Shown here: one piece after another, positions 24,144 through 35,960 of the stretch | Layout of the letters: each line of letters starts with the position of its first letter | How positions within the stretch are numbered: the first letter of the stretch is position 1 | Assembly (NCBI GenBank): GCA_018894105.1 | Contig: CM032129.1 | Coordinates: forward strand, 16,618,968-16,682,967 | Direction of reading: 5' to 3' | Length of the DNA stretch: 64,000 bases | Source of the DNA: Jacaranda mimosifolia | Lineage: Eukaryota > Streptophyta > Magnoliopsida > Lamiales > Bignoniaceae | The notes under the pieces: generated by a model | The model's input: the letters and a program-made list of their open reading frames with translations, nothing else | Databases searched by the model: none | What the model was told of the DNA's origin: nothing | Made by a program: the position numbers and the translations under genes

Positions 24144-25500
24144 TTGGAACTCTTCCAACTCACCGCGCTGCCATTAAGGCAAAATATAAATCTAGAAGTA
24201 GATTTTAGGTTATCTGCATCAAATTGGAAACTAGACTCCGAACACCCCTCTAGTTTTAATTCTCCATTACCATATACCAAAAACAAATCCTTAGTCCTTC
24301 TCAAGTACTAAAGGATTATTTTAACGGCAATCTAGTGACATTCAATAGGGTCGGATTGAAAGTAGCTCGTAACACCTTAGAGAGTGTTCAATATCCAGTC
24401 TTGTACATTGAACGGCATATATTATGCTCCCTATGGCGGACACATAAGGTATGTGGGGCATTCTATATCTCATCGTCAGTCTTAGGGGTCGTAGACTTGG
24501 AGAGACAAAGATCGCGTCCCATCGAGAGGAATCCCCTCTTAGATTCTTCCATACTAAACCTCTTTAGTATCTTGTCAATGTACAGTGTTTGGGAAAGCCC
24601 CAGCATCTTCTTCAATCTATCTCTGTAGATACGTATTCCCAATACATAGGATGCTTCACCCAAATCCTTCATCGAGAATTGTATACATAATCATACTTTA
24701 GTACACTCTAAATTGCTCTCTTATTCCTAATGAGAAGAATGTCATCGATATAAAGCACAATAAATTGTATACTACTCTCACTAGCCTTCTAGTATACACA
24801 AGGTATATACACATTTTTTATAAAGCCAAACAATTTGACTGTCTTATCAAAACATATGTACCAACTCCGAGATGCCTATTTGAGTCTATAAATGGATCTC
24901 TCAAGTTTGCAAACATTTTGCTCATTCTCTTCGGATGTAAAACCTTGTGGTTGCTCCATTTAAATCTGTTCTTCAATGTTTCCATTAAGGAAAGCAGTTT
25001 TCAAATTAATTTGCCATATCTCATATTCATAATATACGGCTATGGCAAGTAAAATTCGAATAAACTTAGACATTGTAATTGATGAAAAAATTTCATCAAA
25101 ATTGATACCAAGTCTTTGAGTGTAACCTTTTACCACTAATCACACCTCAAAGGTTATTATGTCTCTATCGACTCCTAGCTTTTGCTTATAGATCCACTTG
25201 TAACCAACGAAAACTATTCCCTCTGATGGATCTACCAAAGTCTATACTTTCTTAGACTACATGGAGTCCATTTCGAATTTCATAGCTTCAAGCTAATATC
25301 TCGAGTCTATGTCCAACATTGCATTTTCATAAAGCTTCGGATCGCTATCCGATTGGCCCATATCATGAAGAAATCTAAATATTTTGGGTTGCTTCTTGAT
25401 TCTGTCCGACCTTCTTAGAGGCTGTGTGTAAGCTCTTGTCCTCAATTTTTTCCACCGCTTGTAGAATTTGATGATTTTCTTAAACTTCATCGAGTTCAAT
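24144..25500 (-). pseudogene. Ty1/copia RT with truncated RNase H (copy E2)
   Basis: RT blocks in order on the minus strand: a linker with KKQPKIFRFLHDMGQSDSDPK (25293-25526); DVKTAF-type palm start near 24960-25010; catalytic box LYIDDILLIRN (about 24745, YIDD in place of YVDD); MKDLGEASYVLGIRIYRD and SQTLYIDKILKRFSMEESKRG (24463-24672). The RNase H region (24145-24460) is broken and joined to an LTR fragment. Multiple stops and frameshifts. Confidence 0.8.
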
Positions 25501-26470
25501 AACAACGCCATTTCAATCCAATACAAATTCCTTTTTCAAAAAGTTGGCGTTCCTCAAAACAAACATCTTTTTTTTCGAGGGATCATAAAAGTAATAATCC
25601 AAAAATTCTCTTGGGTATCCCAAAAACTTGCACAAGGTGATCTACTATCCAACTTGTCTTCTACTAACTACTTGATGCAAGCAGAAGACCCCAAACCCTT
25701 AGATAATGGTAAGAGGGTACTTTGCCTTGCCCAATCTCATGTGGTGTTTTTAGCATCGACGTAGTGGGTACTACATTTAGTAGCCTCACTACCGTGTGTA
25801 AGGCATATTCATATCCCTAAAACGATACAGGTACATCAAGAAAGCTCATCATGGAATGTACCTTATCTAACAAGGTACAATTTCTCCTCTTGGCTACTCC
25901 ATTATGTTGGGGTGTGCCGGGTAGGGTCCATTGAGAGAGAATCCCATTCTCTTTTAGATAATCCAAGAATTCGATACTTAAATATTCTTCCCCTCGATCA
26001 GATCAAAGATATTTAATACTAAGTTTCTTTAGCTTTTCTACGTCATACCTAAACTCTTTGAACTTTTCAAAGGCTTTAAACTTGTACTTTGTAAGATACA
26101 CGTGTCCAAACCGAGTGTGATCATCAATGAAGGTAATAAAGTAAGAATTACCTTCTTTTGCACTATTCTTAGTAAGCCAGATACTTCTGTATGGATCAAA
26201 TCCAAAGGACTTATGGTGCGCTTCGGTTGTCCTACAAAAGGAGCCTTGGTCATTTTTCCCTTTAAACAAGACTCATAAGTAGGAAGATCCTCAATGCCAC
26301 TAACATTTAGTACTTTGAGTGCTTCTAACTTGCTCATCCTATTTTTAGAGATATGCCGACTATTTTTAGAGATATGCCAAAGTCTTACAGGCCACAAGAC
26401 GGCATCTTTTTGGATATCTAATTTTCTTTTGCTTGATTGAATGTGCATCAATGAAGGTTGAGAATCAACT
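25501..26470 (-). pseudogene. Ty1/copia integrase remnant (copy E2)
   Basis: The zinc region and start of the core are in one frame (26038-26451), with SKNRMSKLEALKVLNVSG, a CLKGKMTKAPFVGQ block and LIHTEVSG, in which the first catalytic Asp of the core is Glu. The next block, YFITFIDDHTRFGHVYLTKYK, is in another frame (26003-26269). The strand-transfer C-terminal region (25560-26000) is only patchily readable. There is a ~22-bp local duplication (ctatttttagagatatgccRa) at about 26338-26380. Not functional. Confidence 0.8.
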
Positions 26471-27671
26471 ATGTATAATTAGTTGTTTAATGGACCTTGT
26501 GAAATTAAAGAACCATTCTTTAATGATTCCAATTTCCCATTAGATATAGAAAAATCATATCCTTCATTATCCAATTTAGGAATCAAAATGATATTCTTCA
26601 TAAGATTCAATACATAAAAACATGGATCAAGTACAATCATAGAATTTCCCAAGTCTAACTTGATAGCACATTGGACCATGGCCGCAACTCTTGCTCCATT
26701 TCCTAGACAGAGGATCATATCCTCTTCATTGACACTCTTGCCTCTTTCCATCCCATATGACGAATTACAAAGATGAGAACCACATGCAGTATCAAATACC
26801 AATAAGGAAGAATTAGTCATCAGGTGCACTTCAATAAAGTACATATCCTTCTCAAGGGTTGCAAGATAAGCTTTGCAATTTCTTCTCCAATGCTCTTTCT
26901 CGCCATAATGGTAACATGTGGCATCCGTTTTAGCCTCATTTTTCTTCTTAACTCCCCCCAAACTTTTCAAGGGTTGCCTCCTTTTTTAGGAAGAACTTTT
27001 CTTCTTCTTACCTCCCTTTCTAGGACCCCTAAGGCCCTTAGACTTGAAGGACGATGTAAGTCACTAGACTTATCCTTTTTTATTGTTGCCTCGACAGTCA
27101 CTAGCATGTTTACCAATTCGTTAATCATCACTTCTTACTTGGACATACTAAAGTTCATAACGAATTGGTCGAAGAAGCTTGGCAATGATTGTAAGATCAA
27201 ATTTATATAAAGGTTATTGTCCATGATCACATCCAATTGTCCAAGATCTCGATGAGTATAATCATCTTGAGCCTGTGATCATGTATAGTTAAACCCTCTA
27301 CCATTCTAAAGTTAAAGAGCTCCCTAGACAAAGCGAACCTTTCTTGTTTAGTTTGGACACCACACAACTCTTGTAGGTGTGTGTAGATCTAGCTAGCATA
27401 TTTCATATGCTCATGAGTCTTTTGGAGCTCATTGGTCATAGAAGCCATCATCAGATACCTTGCTTGTAGATCATCATCCACAAACTTCCTGAACAATTCA
27501 AGGGCCTCAACGGTGGCATCATCGCCAATTGTGTCTAGTGAACTTTGATCAAGAGCGTAAGTCATCTTTTTAGAGTCAAGAATTATCTTGTGATTTCTGA
27601 ACCAATCATGAAAGTTAGTCCCGGTAAGTTTATTGATTTTCCAAAATTGCATTGAGTGGATTCTTAGCCAT
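26471..27671 (-). pseudogene. Ty1/copia Gag and protease remnant (copy E2)
   Basis: Gag would start at 27671 with MAKNPLNAILE; a frameshift follows within 15 codons and the downstream frame is 27389-27660 (INKLTGTNFHDWFRNHKII, VDDDLQARYLMMASMTNEL). The 26479-26970 frame holds the zinc knuckle CYHYGEKEHWRRNC, whose second Cys is Tyr. It also holds the protease site VFDTACGSHLCNS, where Gly of D-T-G is Ala. The protein is broken in several places. The 26824-27210 plus-strand frame is a shadow. Confidence 0.85.
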
Positions 27672-29624
27672 TTTAAGTTTGAAGATTTCACAAATCTACG
27701 AAAAAGCAACAAAAGAAAATATAAGCATGTGATTGAATTTTTTATATTTGAAAACATGTTCATGGTCTTTCAAGCATGTTTTTCTCCCACTATTTTATGA
27801 AATCCTTCACTCCCTAGAAGAATTTGGGAAATCATATTTCCTAGTGAGAATCAAGACCCTAAGGACTTGTAAGTGGACCCTCATGACCGAGTGCCATCCA
27901 AAAAAAATTGAAAGGTAAGCAACTTTTGCTAATTGTATTATATACAACACTTTATTTATTTTGCCTCACGCTTCACGTAGATCCCTGTGACCAGACAACC
28001 TCTACATTACTAGGTGTTAAGTCGAACTTACCAACCAATCTTTGATTCGAGATCGCTCCACGACATCCCCCGTGATTAAGTTCCTGTACATGGAAAGCCT
28101 CACATCAAACGTGCATTATATGCTAAGTATACGGTCACAACTTTCCACCTAAGTGACCCCCATGACCGAGTGCCATCACACAAAGATGGTAGTGTCATCG
28201 TGCCATATACTATTGGTAGAAGGCATGTATTAATTAAAATACTTTTTAATTTGTATCCATTTTAACTTAATATTTTGGACATTCTAAGTGGAGGGATTTT
28301 GTTGCTTGCCAAGATCTCACCAATTTTATCTTCTTATTTAGGTTTTGTATGTCCTAGACATGAATCTCATACATCAATAGGTTATGGAAAGTATAAATAA
28401 GTAAATGCACCAAGCATGCTCCTGGGGTGGGATGACCATGAGCTTTAACCAAGTGGTGCACTTAGAGCCATAAGTGCACCACCTAGTTGATTTTAAATAG
28501 GTTGATTAAATCTAGCTATTACATAAGTGTATCCCATACATTCATAGGTCTTCATGCCTCTAATGGTCTTCTTGTAACATTTAGATAAGAAAGAAATCCT
28601 CACTCCTAGTGATTATGCTCTCATAACATTTACAAGACAGAAATCAAGAGGCATGCAAGCGCCAATTTAATACAACCCTTTTCAAGAACTTGAAACCAAT
28701 AAAATCAATATTAAAGGCTCATGATCATCCCATTCATTCATCATCCATTCAACAGTTAAATGAATAATAAATAAATCAAGAATTGACATTCAATTACAAC
28801 AATTAAATGCTTATCTCATTAACAATTGATTGGTCAAGCAAAAACAAGCTTAGCAATTATGTATCATATTTTTGCAACCGTTGGAAATCAACTTTAACAT
28901 GATTTTAAAAGCAATAAAAAATGTCAAACATAATTTTGAGAACTTGGACAACACTTGTGCGTCCATTATGTGTGATATAGAACAATTTCGATCACTAAAG
29001 AAACCAAAAATAACATTCAAAACTTGCCTCAACTCAAAATAGCTTCTATCGGTCCAACTTGGGTGCACTGCCGAGTGATAGGCGCGCCAGCTGCCTGGCT
29101 GGCAATAGCCCTGTTTTAGAGTCATGACCAAGTCAAGTGATTTTAGGCTCAACTTTTATGCACTGAAAAATTAAGACGCTTCCTAAACACTAAATCACAC
29201 ATTATAGATGAAATTTCAGATCTAAAACACATTTCAAAAGTGAAATTTCAAGTTCTTAATCATGCTTGAAAAATCAAGTTTAAGTGAGATCACATTCTTC
29301 AAAAATCTCCAATTAACTCCAATCAAATTGGATCCAAAAATGACCAAAACACCTTAAGGCCAAATTTAACATACTATATCAACATATAACATCAACTAAT
29401 GCCAAATCAAAATTCAACATTAGCAACTATGAATTAAAACATACTAATCATATGAATTAACACTTAAAACACATATTATCATGTTTTCAATCCATCAAGC
29501 AGGGGAGCCACATGGAATATCATCCAAACACTCCAATCTAAAAATTGGAACAAGCATTTGCAGATTTAGATCAACTTATCAGATGAATCAATCATCCAAA
29601 AATCCAAAATAAAGCACGAATTAG
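27672..29624 (-). mobile_element. Copia leader (copy E2)
   Basis: About 1.95 kb, homologous to the other leaders, with the gag-proximal four-fold repeat in its non-palindromic form (ccctcatgaccgagtgccatcc at 27880) and a GC-rich patch at 29035-29110 different from the other copies. Confidence 0.75.
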
Positions 29625-29636
29625 GCTCTGATACCA
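29625..29636 (-). promoter_or_regulatory. Primer binding site (iMet), copy E2
   Basis: GCTCTGATACCA, an exact complement of the iMet primer site, two bases from the LTR3 end at 29639. Confidence 0.9.
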
Positions 29637-29638
29637 CT

Positions 29639-31887
29639 TGAAGTCAAGTATAGCACTAGGATCCAATTATAAAAGCATAAAAACGCCAAAATAACTATGC
29701 CACACATGAAGCCAAGGATTTAAACATGCCTTAAATTTGTATTTGGTATGAGGAATACTTTAAATAGCTCAAAACCCAAGGAAGCAAGGAGAAGATCTCA
29801 ACACCTTGAATCTATCTCCTAGTAGCGCAACAGTCTGTAGAGAATGTTTGCCCTTCCAAACAAACTCAAAATTGGCTAAAATTTTATGTAGAAATAACCA
29901 ACACCTGATCAAGCTACAGTAACAAATTCAGCTTAATCAAAAATTCAGGATCCTCACCAGAAATGCCTACAAGTAGCTGTTTGATTAGAAGATCTCCAAA
30001 AGGCTAGCAATCCAATTATCTTACCTCTAATGGTAAGATCCACACACCAATGCACAATCTAATTCTCTCCTATGTTAGCTGGAAGAAAAATGAGAGAATA
30101 GCAAGGATGAAGGCCGAAAATAGAGGTAGGAAATGAAGAAAATGTGAAGCTTCAACATATAAGGCAACACATGCAAAATTGCAGAGAAATGAGAGAATCT
30201 AACAATTAGATCCAACTTTGCTTGCATTCACATATCTATAGCCGGAAACACCCTCTATATCTATATATATAGATGGAGAAAGGTATGATGCCAAGGTGGC
30301 ATCACACTTTCCTCAAGGTTGGCGCCAACTTGCTTGCCAACTTGCAAGCGACTTGTATGTGAATTAAATGTGAATTTGAATTTTATTTGGAATTTTCATT
30401 TCATCTAATGAAATGTCACCCAAATAAATTATAATTCACACCAAATGAGCATTTTATTTGAATTTTCCCTCCAAAAATAATTCTTTATTTTAATTACATT
30501 AAACGCTTTATTTTAATTAAACTTTGACTTAACGCTTAAGTCAAATAGCTTAGCCCTTTAAGCTAGTTATTGTTAACTTGACTCCTCAAGTTAACTTGAC
30601 CAATTGATAGTCATGTCGCACCAATTAAATTAACTCTTTAATTTAATTGGTCTAATTTAACTCCTTAAATTATTTAGATCAATTTAACAATTAAATTGAT
30701 CAAGCCAAGATGACCAAAAATTGCGTCAATTGTCTATCTCCTCAAATTGATCATGTGAGAATTTATAATTCTTAGAAATTTCCCCTTCATCAAGTAGGAT
30801 TTGCAATTGACTTTTATATATGAACCATTAGGTTCTAACATTCATTGGATATGGGTTCACAACCCTTGTGACTTTAGAATATCAAATATTTATATTAGTT
30901 TAAACTCCTTTAAGCTAATCGCCTCAATTCAATTAATATCTATTAATTGAAGAGTACCCAATCTCCATGGGCAATGTCCAACCTCAAGCTCATCGAGCCC
31001 AACTGGTTGGCCGAAATGAATGCTTCTAGAGAACCATTCTAGCTCCACGCTTACTATAAAAATACGGTTCTTCCACTTCCTATCTCTTAAAAGAGACCTA
31101 GGGCACGATATTTTCTGGCTCCCTAATAGCGTCAATACTATGTCTCTATCCTAATGTTCGATTTCGATTTATGACCTCATCTTTCGAACTCTTTTTCCAA
31201 ATTGTCATATTGCCCTGCGCAAGAACTCCTTAGAATCGATCATTATAGAATACAGAAGAGATGCCCTTCACAACAACAAGGAGTCGAATCCTGTCTTGGA
31301 TCTCACAAACTTCCATGTCTAAGTAGTTCATACCCAGCCTCAACCCGAAAGACCTACTAAGTGGTCAAGGAAAAGTCAAAGCATGAGGACCTAAACATAA
31401 GATTACCATGGATCCTCAGATCAAAAGACTAATTATATGCACTAGCATAAGTAGAAAAACTTGGCACTATAGCTATCTAGTGGATTCTCCGAGCGGGCCT
31501 CCAGCGCCTTGTTCTCTAACAAGTACCCATGAACATGCACCCATGTCACACATGGTTTGCTCATGGAATGAAGTAACATCCAACCTTTAGATTATGCATT
31601 ATCAATGAAAGTCTATCCAAATCTTAGATGCTCTGTCTCATAAGATTCTATGACTGGGGATATAGAAGATCACGACCGTATAAGACTTATTGCATGATCA
31701 TTACCGAGCGTACTAACCAAGTCCTATAGTCTTGTGTGATTTAAGGGCTTCAATCAAATGCCAGTGGAGTAAATTAAGCAAAAGATGAAGATGGCCATTA
31801 AAATTAAATATCATTCAATCAAGATTGTATCGCAAATAAAATAGTTAACATGCTAATATAATTGGCTTGCGGGGCACTATTCCAACA
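29639..31887 (-). mobile_element. Copia LTR3 (5' LTR of copy E2)
   Basis: A 2.25-kb LTR with intact ends: the minus strand starts TGTTGGAATAGTGCCCC at 31887 and ends ...CTTGACTTCA at 29639. It has only one of the ~600-bp modules that are doubled in LTR1 and LTR2. A TATA-like run lies at 30253-30280. It holds the best preserved hairpin array (30491-30701). The sequence on its right is a different LTR, so this is the true edge of the copia cluster. Confidence 0.85.
30491..30701 (-). repeat. Seven consecutive hairpins in LTR3
   Basis: In order: 30491-30519 (13-bp arms, two mismatches, loop CGC); 30523-30545 (10-bp perfect, loop CGC); 30546-30565 (7 bp); 30572-30595 (10-bp perfect, loop CTCC); 30621-30650 (13-bp perfect, loop CTCT); 30653-30672 (8-bp perfect, loop CTCC); 30677-30701 (11-bp perfect, loop CAA). 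The array lies about 210-450 bp upstream of the TATA-like box, i.e. in U3. It could act as DNA in the promoter or as RNA in the 3' end of the transcript. Confidence 0.9.
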
Positions 31888-32187
31888 GTTATTTCTAATA
31901 GGGATCTAGTTGACTAAAAGACGCTTCAACACGATGCAACAATAGCATCGTGGGTCCAGTCTTGCAACCAAATACAAGCACATCAAGATTCCTATGATGG
32001 CACTTAGCTAAAATCCTTTGATGCTTAAGTTAGGCCGAGTCTGTTAAAAGGGAAAAATAGCAAAGTGAGGATGAAAGTATGTGTGTAAGCATACCTATAA
32101 ACCATGCCAAATTGGGGTATTTATAGTAGCTAACTTGGATTGTAAAGGAGAAGGTAGAAATGACCATCAATTGACTAGTATGATTTG
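31888..32187 (-). mobile_element. LTR fragment of a third retrotransposon family, left half
   Basis: Read on the minus strand: a TATA-like ctataaataccccaa (about 32114-32128), then about 110 bp later an ...cttttaacagactcggcctaacttaagcatc... segment and a perfect hairpin CACGATGC / GCATCGTG (31930-31952). This promoter plus 'acttaagcatc' arrangement is what I know from R-U5 of Tat/Athila-type plant gypsy LTRs; the family name is an inference. The copia element starting at 32188 has split it; the other half resumes at 51693. Confidence 0.5.
32183..32187. other. Target site duplication ATTTG (left)
   Basis: ATTTG directly left of the copia LTR end; the same five bases lie directly right of the other LTR at 51688-51692. 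Five base pairs is the usual copia duplication length. Confidence 0.85.
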
Positions 32188-34383
32188 TGAAGGTGTGTGT
32201 GGCACTAGGATTGAAATATTTTCAAAAAGAACTAAATAAAACTAGCCCTCACACATCCACAAGGATCTAGACATACATAGGATTCAGATTTAAAGAGAGA
32301 AATACCTTGATGAAACCAAAAATCAAGGAGCACGAGAAAATACCCTTCAACTCTTGAAACTGTCTCCTCACTGGCGCAGCAAGAACACCAACCGATTTCC
32401 CCAAGTTAAACACCTCCTTTTGAGCTGAAAATTTTACTTCACTCCTTCAACACCTTGGAGACACTACAGTCAAAATTTAGGCTCAATTAGAATAAAATAA
32501 GTCCTCCCAGAACGTAGTGCAAATGGCTGCTAGGAACAACTTCAACAAGAGCAAACAACAACCCAAACATATTGCCTCTAACGATATAGTCCGCACACCA
32601 AATGGATAAACCTTTTCTCTATAAAAATAAATGAAGAGATTTGCAGAGAAATGAAGGAAAGAAGGCTAAGAATGGATGGGGAGGATGAAGGAGGTTGGAG
32701 AGATTTGTGGGGATTCTAACTATTAGATGCCTACTACCAAGTTTTGTTGTTGGGAGAATAATGCACACCTTGCAAAATTTCTAGCAATGTGGCAACCCTC
32801 TCCTATATATATATATATATATATATAGGATGAGGATGATGTGTGGTCATACACCATATTCAATGAGGGCATGCCACACACGTCATATATATATAGAAGG
32901 AGGAGGATGTGTGGTCATACACTATCTTCAATGAGGGCATGCCACATGTCCATGCCAAGGTGGCCACTAACAATTAGTGTTGATGTGAATTTGAATGTCA
33001 TTTGGAATTTGCATTTCATCTAATGAAATGTCTTCCAAATGAATTCTAATTTCATATTAAATGAACCGTTCATTTAATAATATTCTCCAAAATAAACTCT
33101 CCAATTTTAATTAAATTAAATACTTTAATTTAATTAATAATCCTTTGACTTAACTCTTAAGTTGAAGTGAGTAACTCTTTAAGCTAATCAAAATTAATTT
33201 AACTCTTAAATTACTTTGACCAATTGATAGTCATGTGGCAACAATTAATTAACTCTTAATTAATTGATCTTAATTTAACTTTCAAATTAAATTGACTAGT
33301 TTAACTCTTAAATTGATCAAGCCAGAAAATTAGTCCAATTTTCACCTCTTTCAAAATCGGTCAAGATGAATTTTCTAACACTTAGAAAATTCTCCTTTGT
33401 TCAATAGGTCATTCAATTTAACTTTTGCGTGTCACCCATTAGGTTCTACCATTCATTGGACATGGCCTCACAACTCCTTGTGACTTAAGGAATATCAAAT
33501 ATTCACATTACTTTAAAATCCTTTAAACTAAGCCACTCAATTCAATTAATCTCATTAATTGAAGAGTACCCAATCTCCATAGTCGATGTCTAATCTCAAG
33601 ACCATGGAGCCCAACTAATTGGCCGAAATGAATGCTCTTAGAGAACCATTCTAGCATTATGTGTACTGTGCAAATATGATCCTTGCGTCTCCTATCTCCA
33701 TGAAAGAGGCATAGGGCAAGATATTAGCTGGCTCCCTAATAGCCGCAATATTATGCTTATATTCTCAATGTTCGATTCCCTTAGTGACCTCGTATTTGGA
33801 AGCAGCTTTCCAAATTGTCACATCACCTTGCGCAATGATTTCTTGGAATCGATCATTATAAAATGCATAGGAGATGCATTTGCCCTTCACAAAAGTAAAG
33901 AGTCGGATTCCATCTTGGATCTCACAAACCTCCATGTCTAGTAGCTCATGCCCAATCTCAACCCGAGTGGCCCACTAAGTGATTAAGGAATAGTCAAAGC
34001 ATAAGTACCAAACACAAGGTTACCATGGATCATCAGGTCAAAGGACTAATAATATGCACTAGCATAAGCTAGAGAACTTGCCACTACCAACTTGCCATTT
34101 TGGCTATCTAGTGGATTCTCTAGGTAGGCCTTCTGTGCATTGTTCTCTAATAAGCACCCACAAACATGCATTCATATCTCATATGGGATTGCTCATGGAA
34201 TGGAGCAATATCCAACTCTTGGATTTATGCATCATTAGTGAAAGTCTATTGGGAGGTTAGATGCCTTATCTCGTAAGATCCGATGAAGATGGCCATATAA
34301 TGAATATCATTCAATCAAGATTATCTTATAAGGAAATAGTTTACAAGGTCAATCTAATTGGCTTGCGGGGCACTTTTCCAACA
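32188..34383 (-). mobile_element. 3' LTR of copia copy E4
   Basis: Contains a duplicated promoter segment (32805-32955), an (AT)n run at 32803-32827, and a hairpin array with TAATTTAA / TTAAATTA loop CTC (33195-33213) and CAATTAATTAA / TTAATTAATTG loop CTC (33242-33266). Single-module subtype like LTR3. The right end CCAACA is followed by the PPT. Confidence 0.85.
32805..32955 (-). repeat. Duplicated TATA-containing segment in E4 3' LTR
   Basis: Two ~75-bp copies, each with a tatatata run, gtgtggtcatacac and aatgagggcatgccaca. The 5' LTR of the same element has one copy (40525-40580) in which the TATA-like run is absent. Confidence 0.75.
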
Positions 34384-34397
34384 ATCTCCCACTTGCC
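34384..34397 (-). promoter_or_regulatory. Polypurine tract of copia copy E4
   Basis: The minus strand reads GGCAAGTGGGAGAT, directly before the LTR start TGTTGG; expected primer for plus-strand synthesis. Confidence 0.75.
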
Positions 34398-35960
34398 CTA
34401 AAGCCAATTCCCCATAGCCTTAAGACCCATCTTCTCAAGATGTCCTTCAAAGATAAATTGCATATAAGGTTTTAAAAAGTGGTTATGTTATATTCTCTTC
34501 TGAGCCAACTATATCCACTCAATTGTCGCGTCTATCAATTGATATCATATATCAAATGATAATGCATTTACTATATTTGGATTACTAATGAGATCTTAGC
34601 TCAAGTCCTAAGTTGTCTCCCAAAGACAACCATGGGCTTATGCACGCCAAGCACTATATCCAATTCTTGAATGAAATTTTTTGTCTAAACACCTTTCTTT
34701 ACGATTTTCAAAACCACAAATTATGTCACCTTAATAGTAAAGTCAGCCATGGTGTCTTATTTGGAACTCTCCTAACTCACCACACCGCAATTGAGGCCAA
34801 ATATGAACCCAGAAGTGGATTTTAGGTCATCTACATCAGATTAGAAACTAGAATCCAAAAACCCCTCGAGTTTCAATTCTCCATTGCTGTTTACTAAAGC
34901 ATGTCATTAGTCCTTCTCAAGTACTTAAGGATTGCTTTTATGACTCTCCAGTGACTCTTATTGGAATCGGATTGGAAACAACTTGTAACATTTAGAGCGT
35001 GTGCCACATCCGGTCTTGTACATTGAATTGCATACATTATGCTCCCTATAGCAAATGCATAAGGCATGTAGGACATCCTTTGTCTCTCATCTTCAATCTT
35101 GGGGGCCATAGACTTGGAGAGATGAATGCCATGTCCCATGGGAATAAATCCCCAAATGGATCATTTCATACTTAACCTCTTTAGTATTTTATCAATGTAC
35201 AGGGTTTAGGAAAGCCCAAACATCCCCCTGGATCTATATTTATAGATACGTATTCCTAATACGTAGGATGCTTATCCTAAAATCTTCATGGAGAATTGTG
35301 TAGATAGCCACACTTTAGTACACTCTAACATTCCTACCTCATTCCCAATAAGAATGATGTCATTAACATAAAGCACAATAAACTATACACTACTCCGACT
35401 AGCGTTCATATACACACACAGTTCATACACCTTTTTGACAAAGCCAAACGATTTGACTTTCTAATCAAAACATATCTTCCAATTTTAAGATACTTGTTTG
35501 CATCCATAAATAGATCTCTGGAGTTTACAAACCTTTTGCTCACTCCCCTTAGATGTAAACCTTATGTATGGACCATATATATTTCTTCTTCAATATCTCC
35601 ATTGAGGAAAGTTGTTATAATCATAATATGCACCTGTGGCAAGTAGAATCCGAATGGACTTAGGCATTGTGACTGGTGAAAAGGTTTCCTCAAAATTGAT
35701 ACCGGGTCTTTGAGTGTAACCTTTTTCCACTAGTCGTGCCTTAAAGGTCACTACCTCTCCATTAACTCCTAACTTTTGCTTATAGATCCACCAACGGGAA
35801 CAATTCCCTTCAGTGGATCTACCAAAGTCCTTACTTTGTTGTAGTACATAGAGTCAATTTCAAATCTCATGGCGTCAAGCCAATGTCTCGAGTCTATGTC
35901 CGACATAGCTTCCTCATAGATCTTCGGATCACTATCAAATTGGCCATCATATGAAGGAAT
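34398..35960 (-). pseudogene. Ty1/copia RT-RNase H remnant (copy E4)
   Basis: RNase H and RT read leftward with many stops. Readable blocks: MGHGIHLSKSMAPKIEDERQ, MSYMPYAFAIGSIMYA and TRPDVAHALNVTSCFQSD (34894-35139); a catalytic box at about 35355-35385 reading LYVNDIILIGNE, so the second Asp of YVDD has a neighbouring Asp-to-Asn change (YVND). The palm start is short (ggaaagttgttataatcataatatg at 35605), lacking the QMDVKTAF segment present in E1. More decayed than E1. Confidence 0.75.

Noticed and set aside
26824..27210. 128-residue plus-strand frame
   Set aside because: Antisense shadow of the E2 gag remnant.
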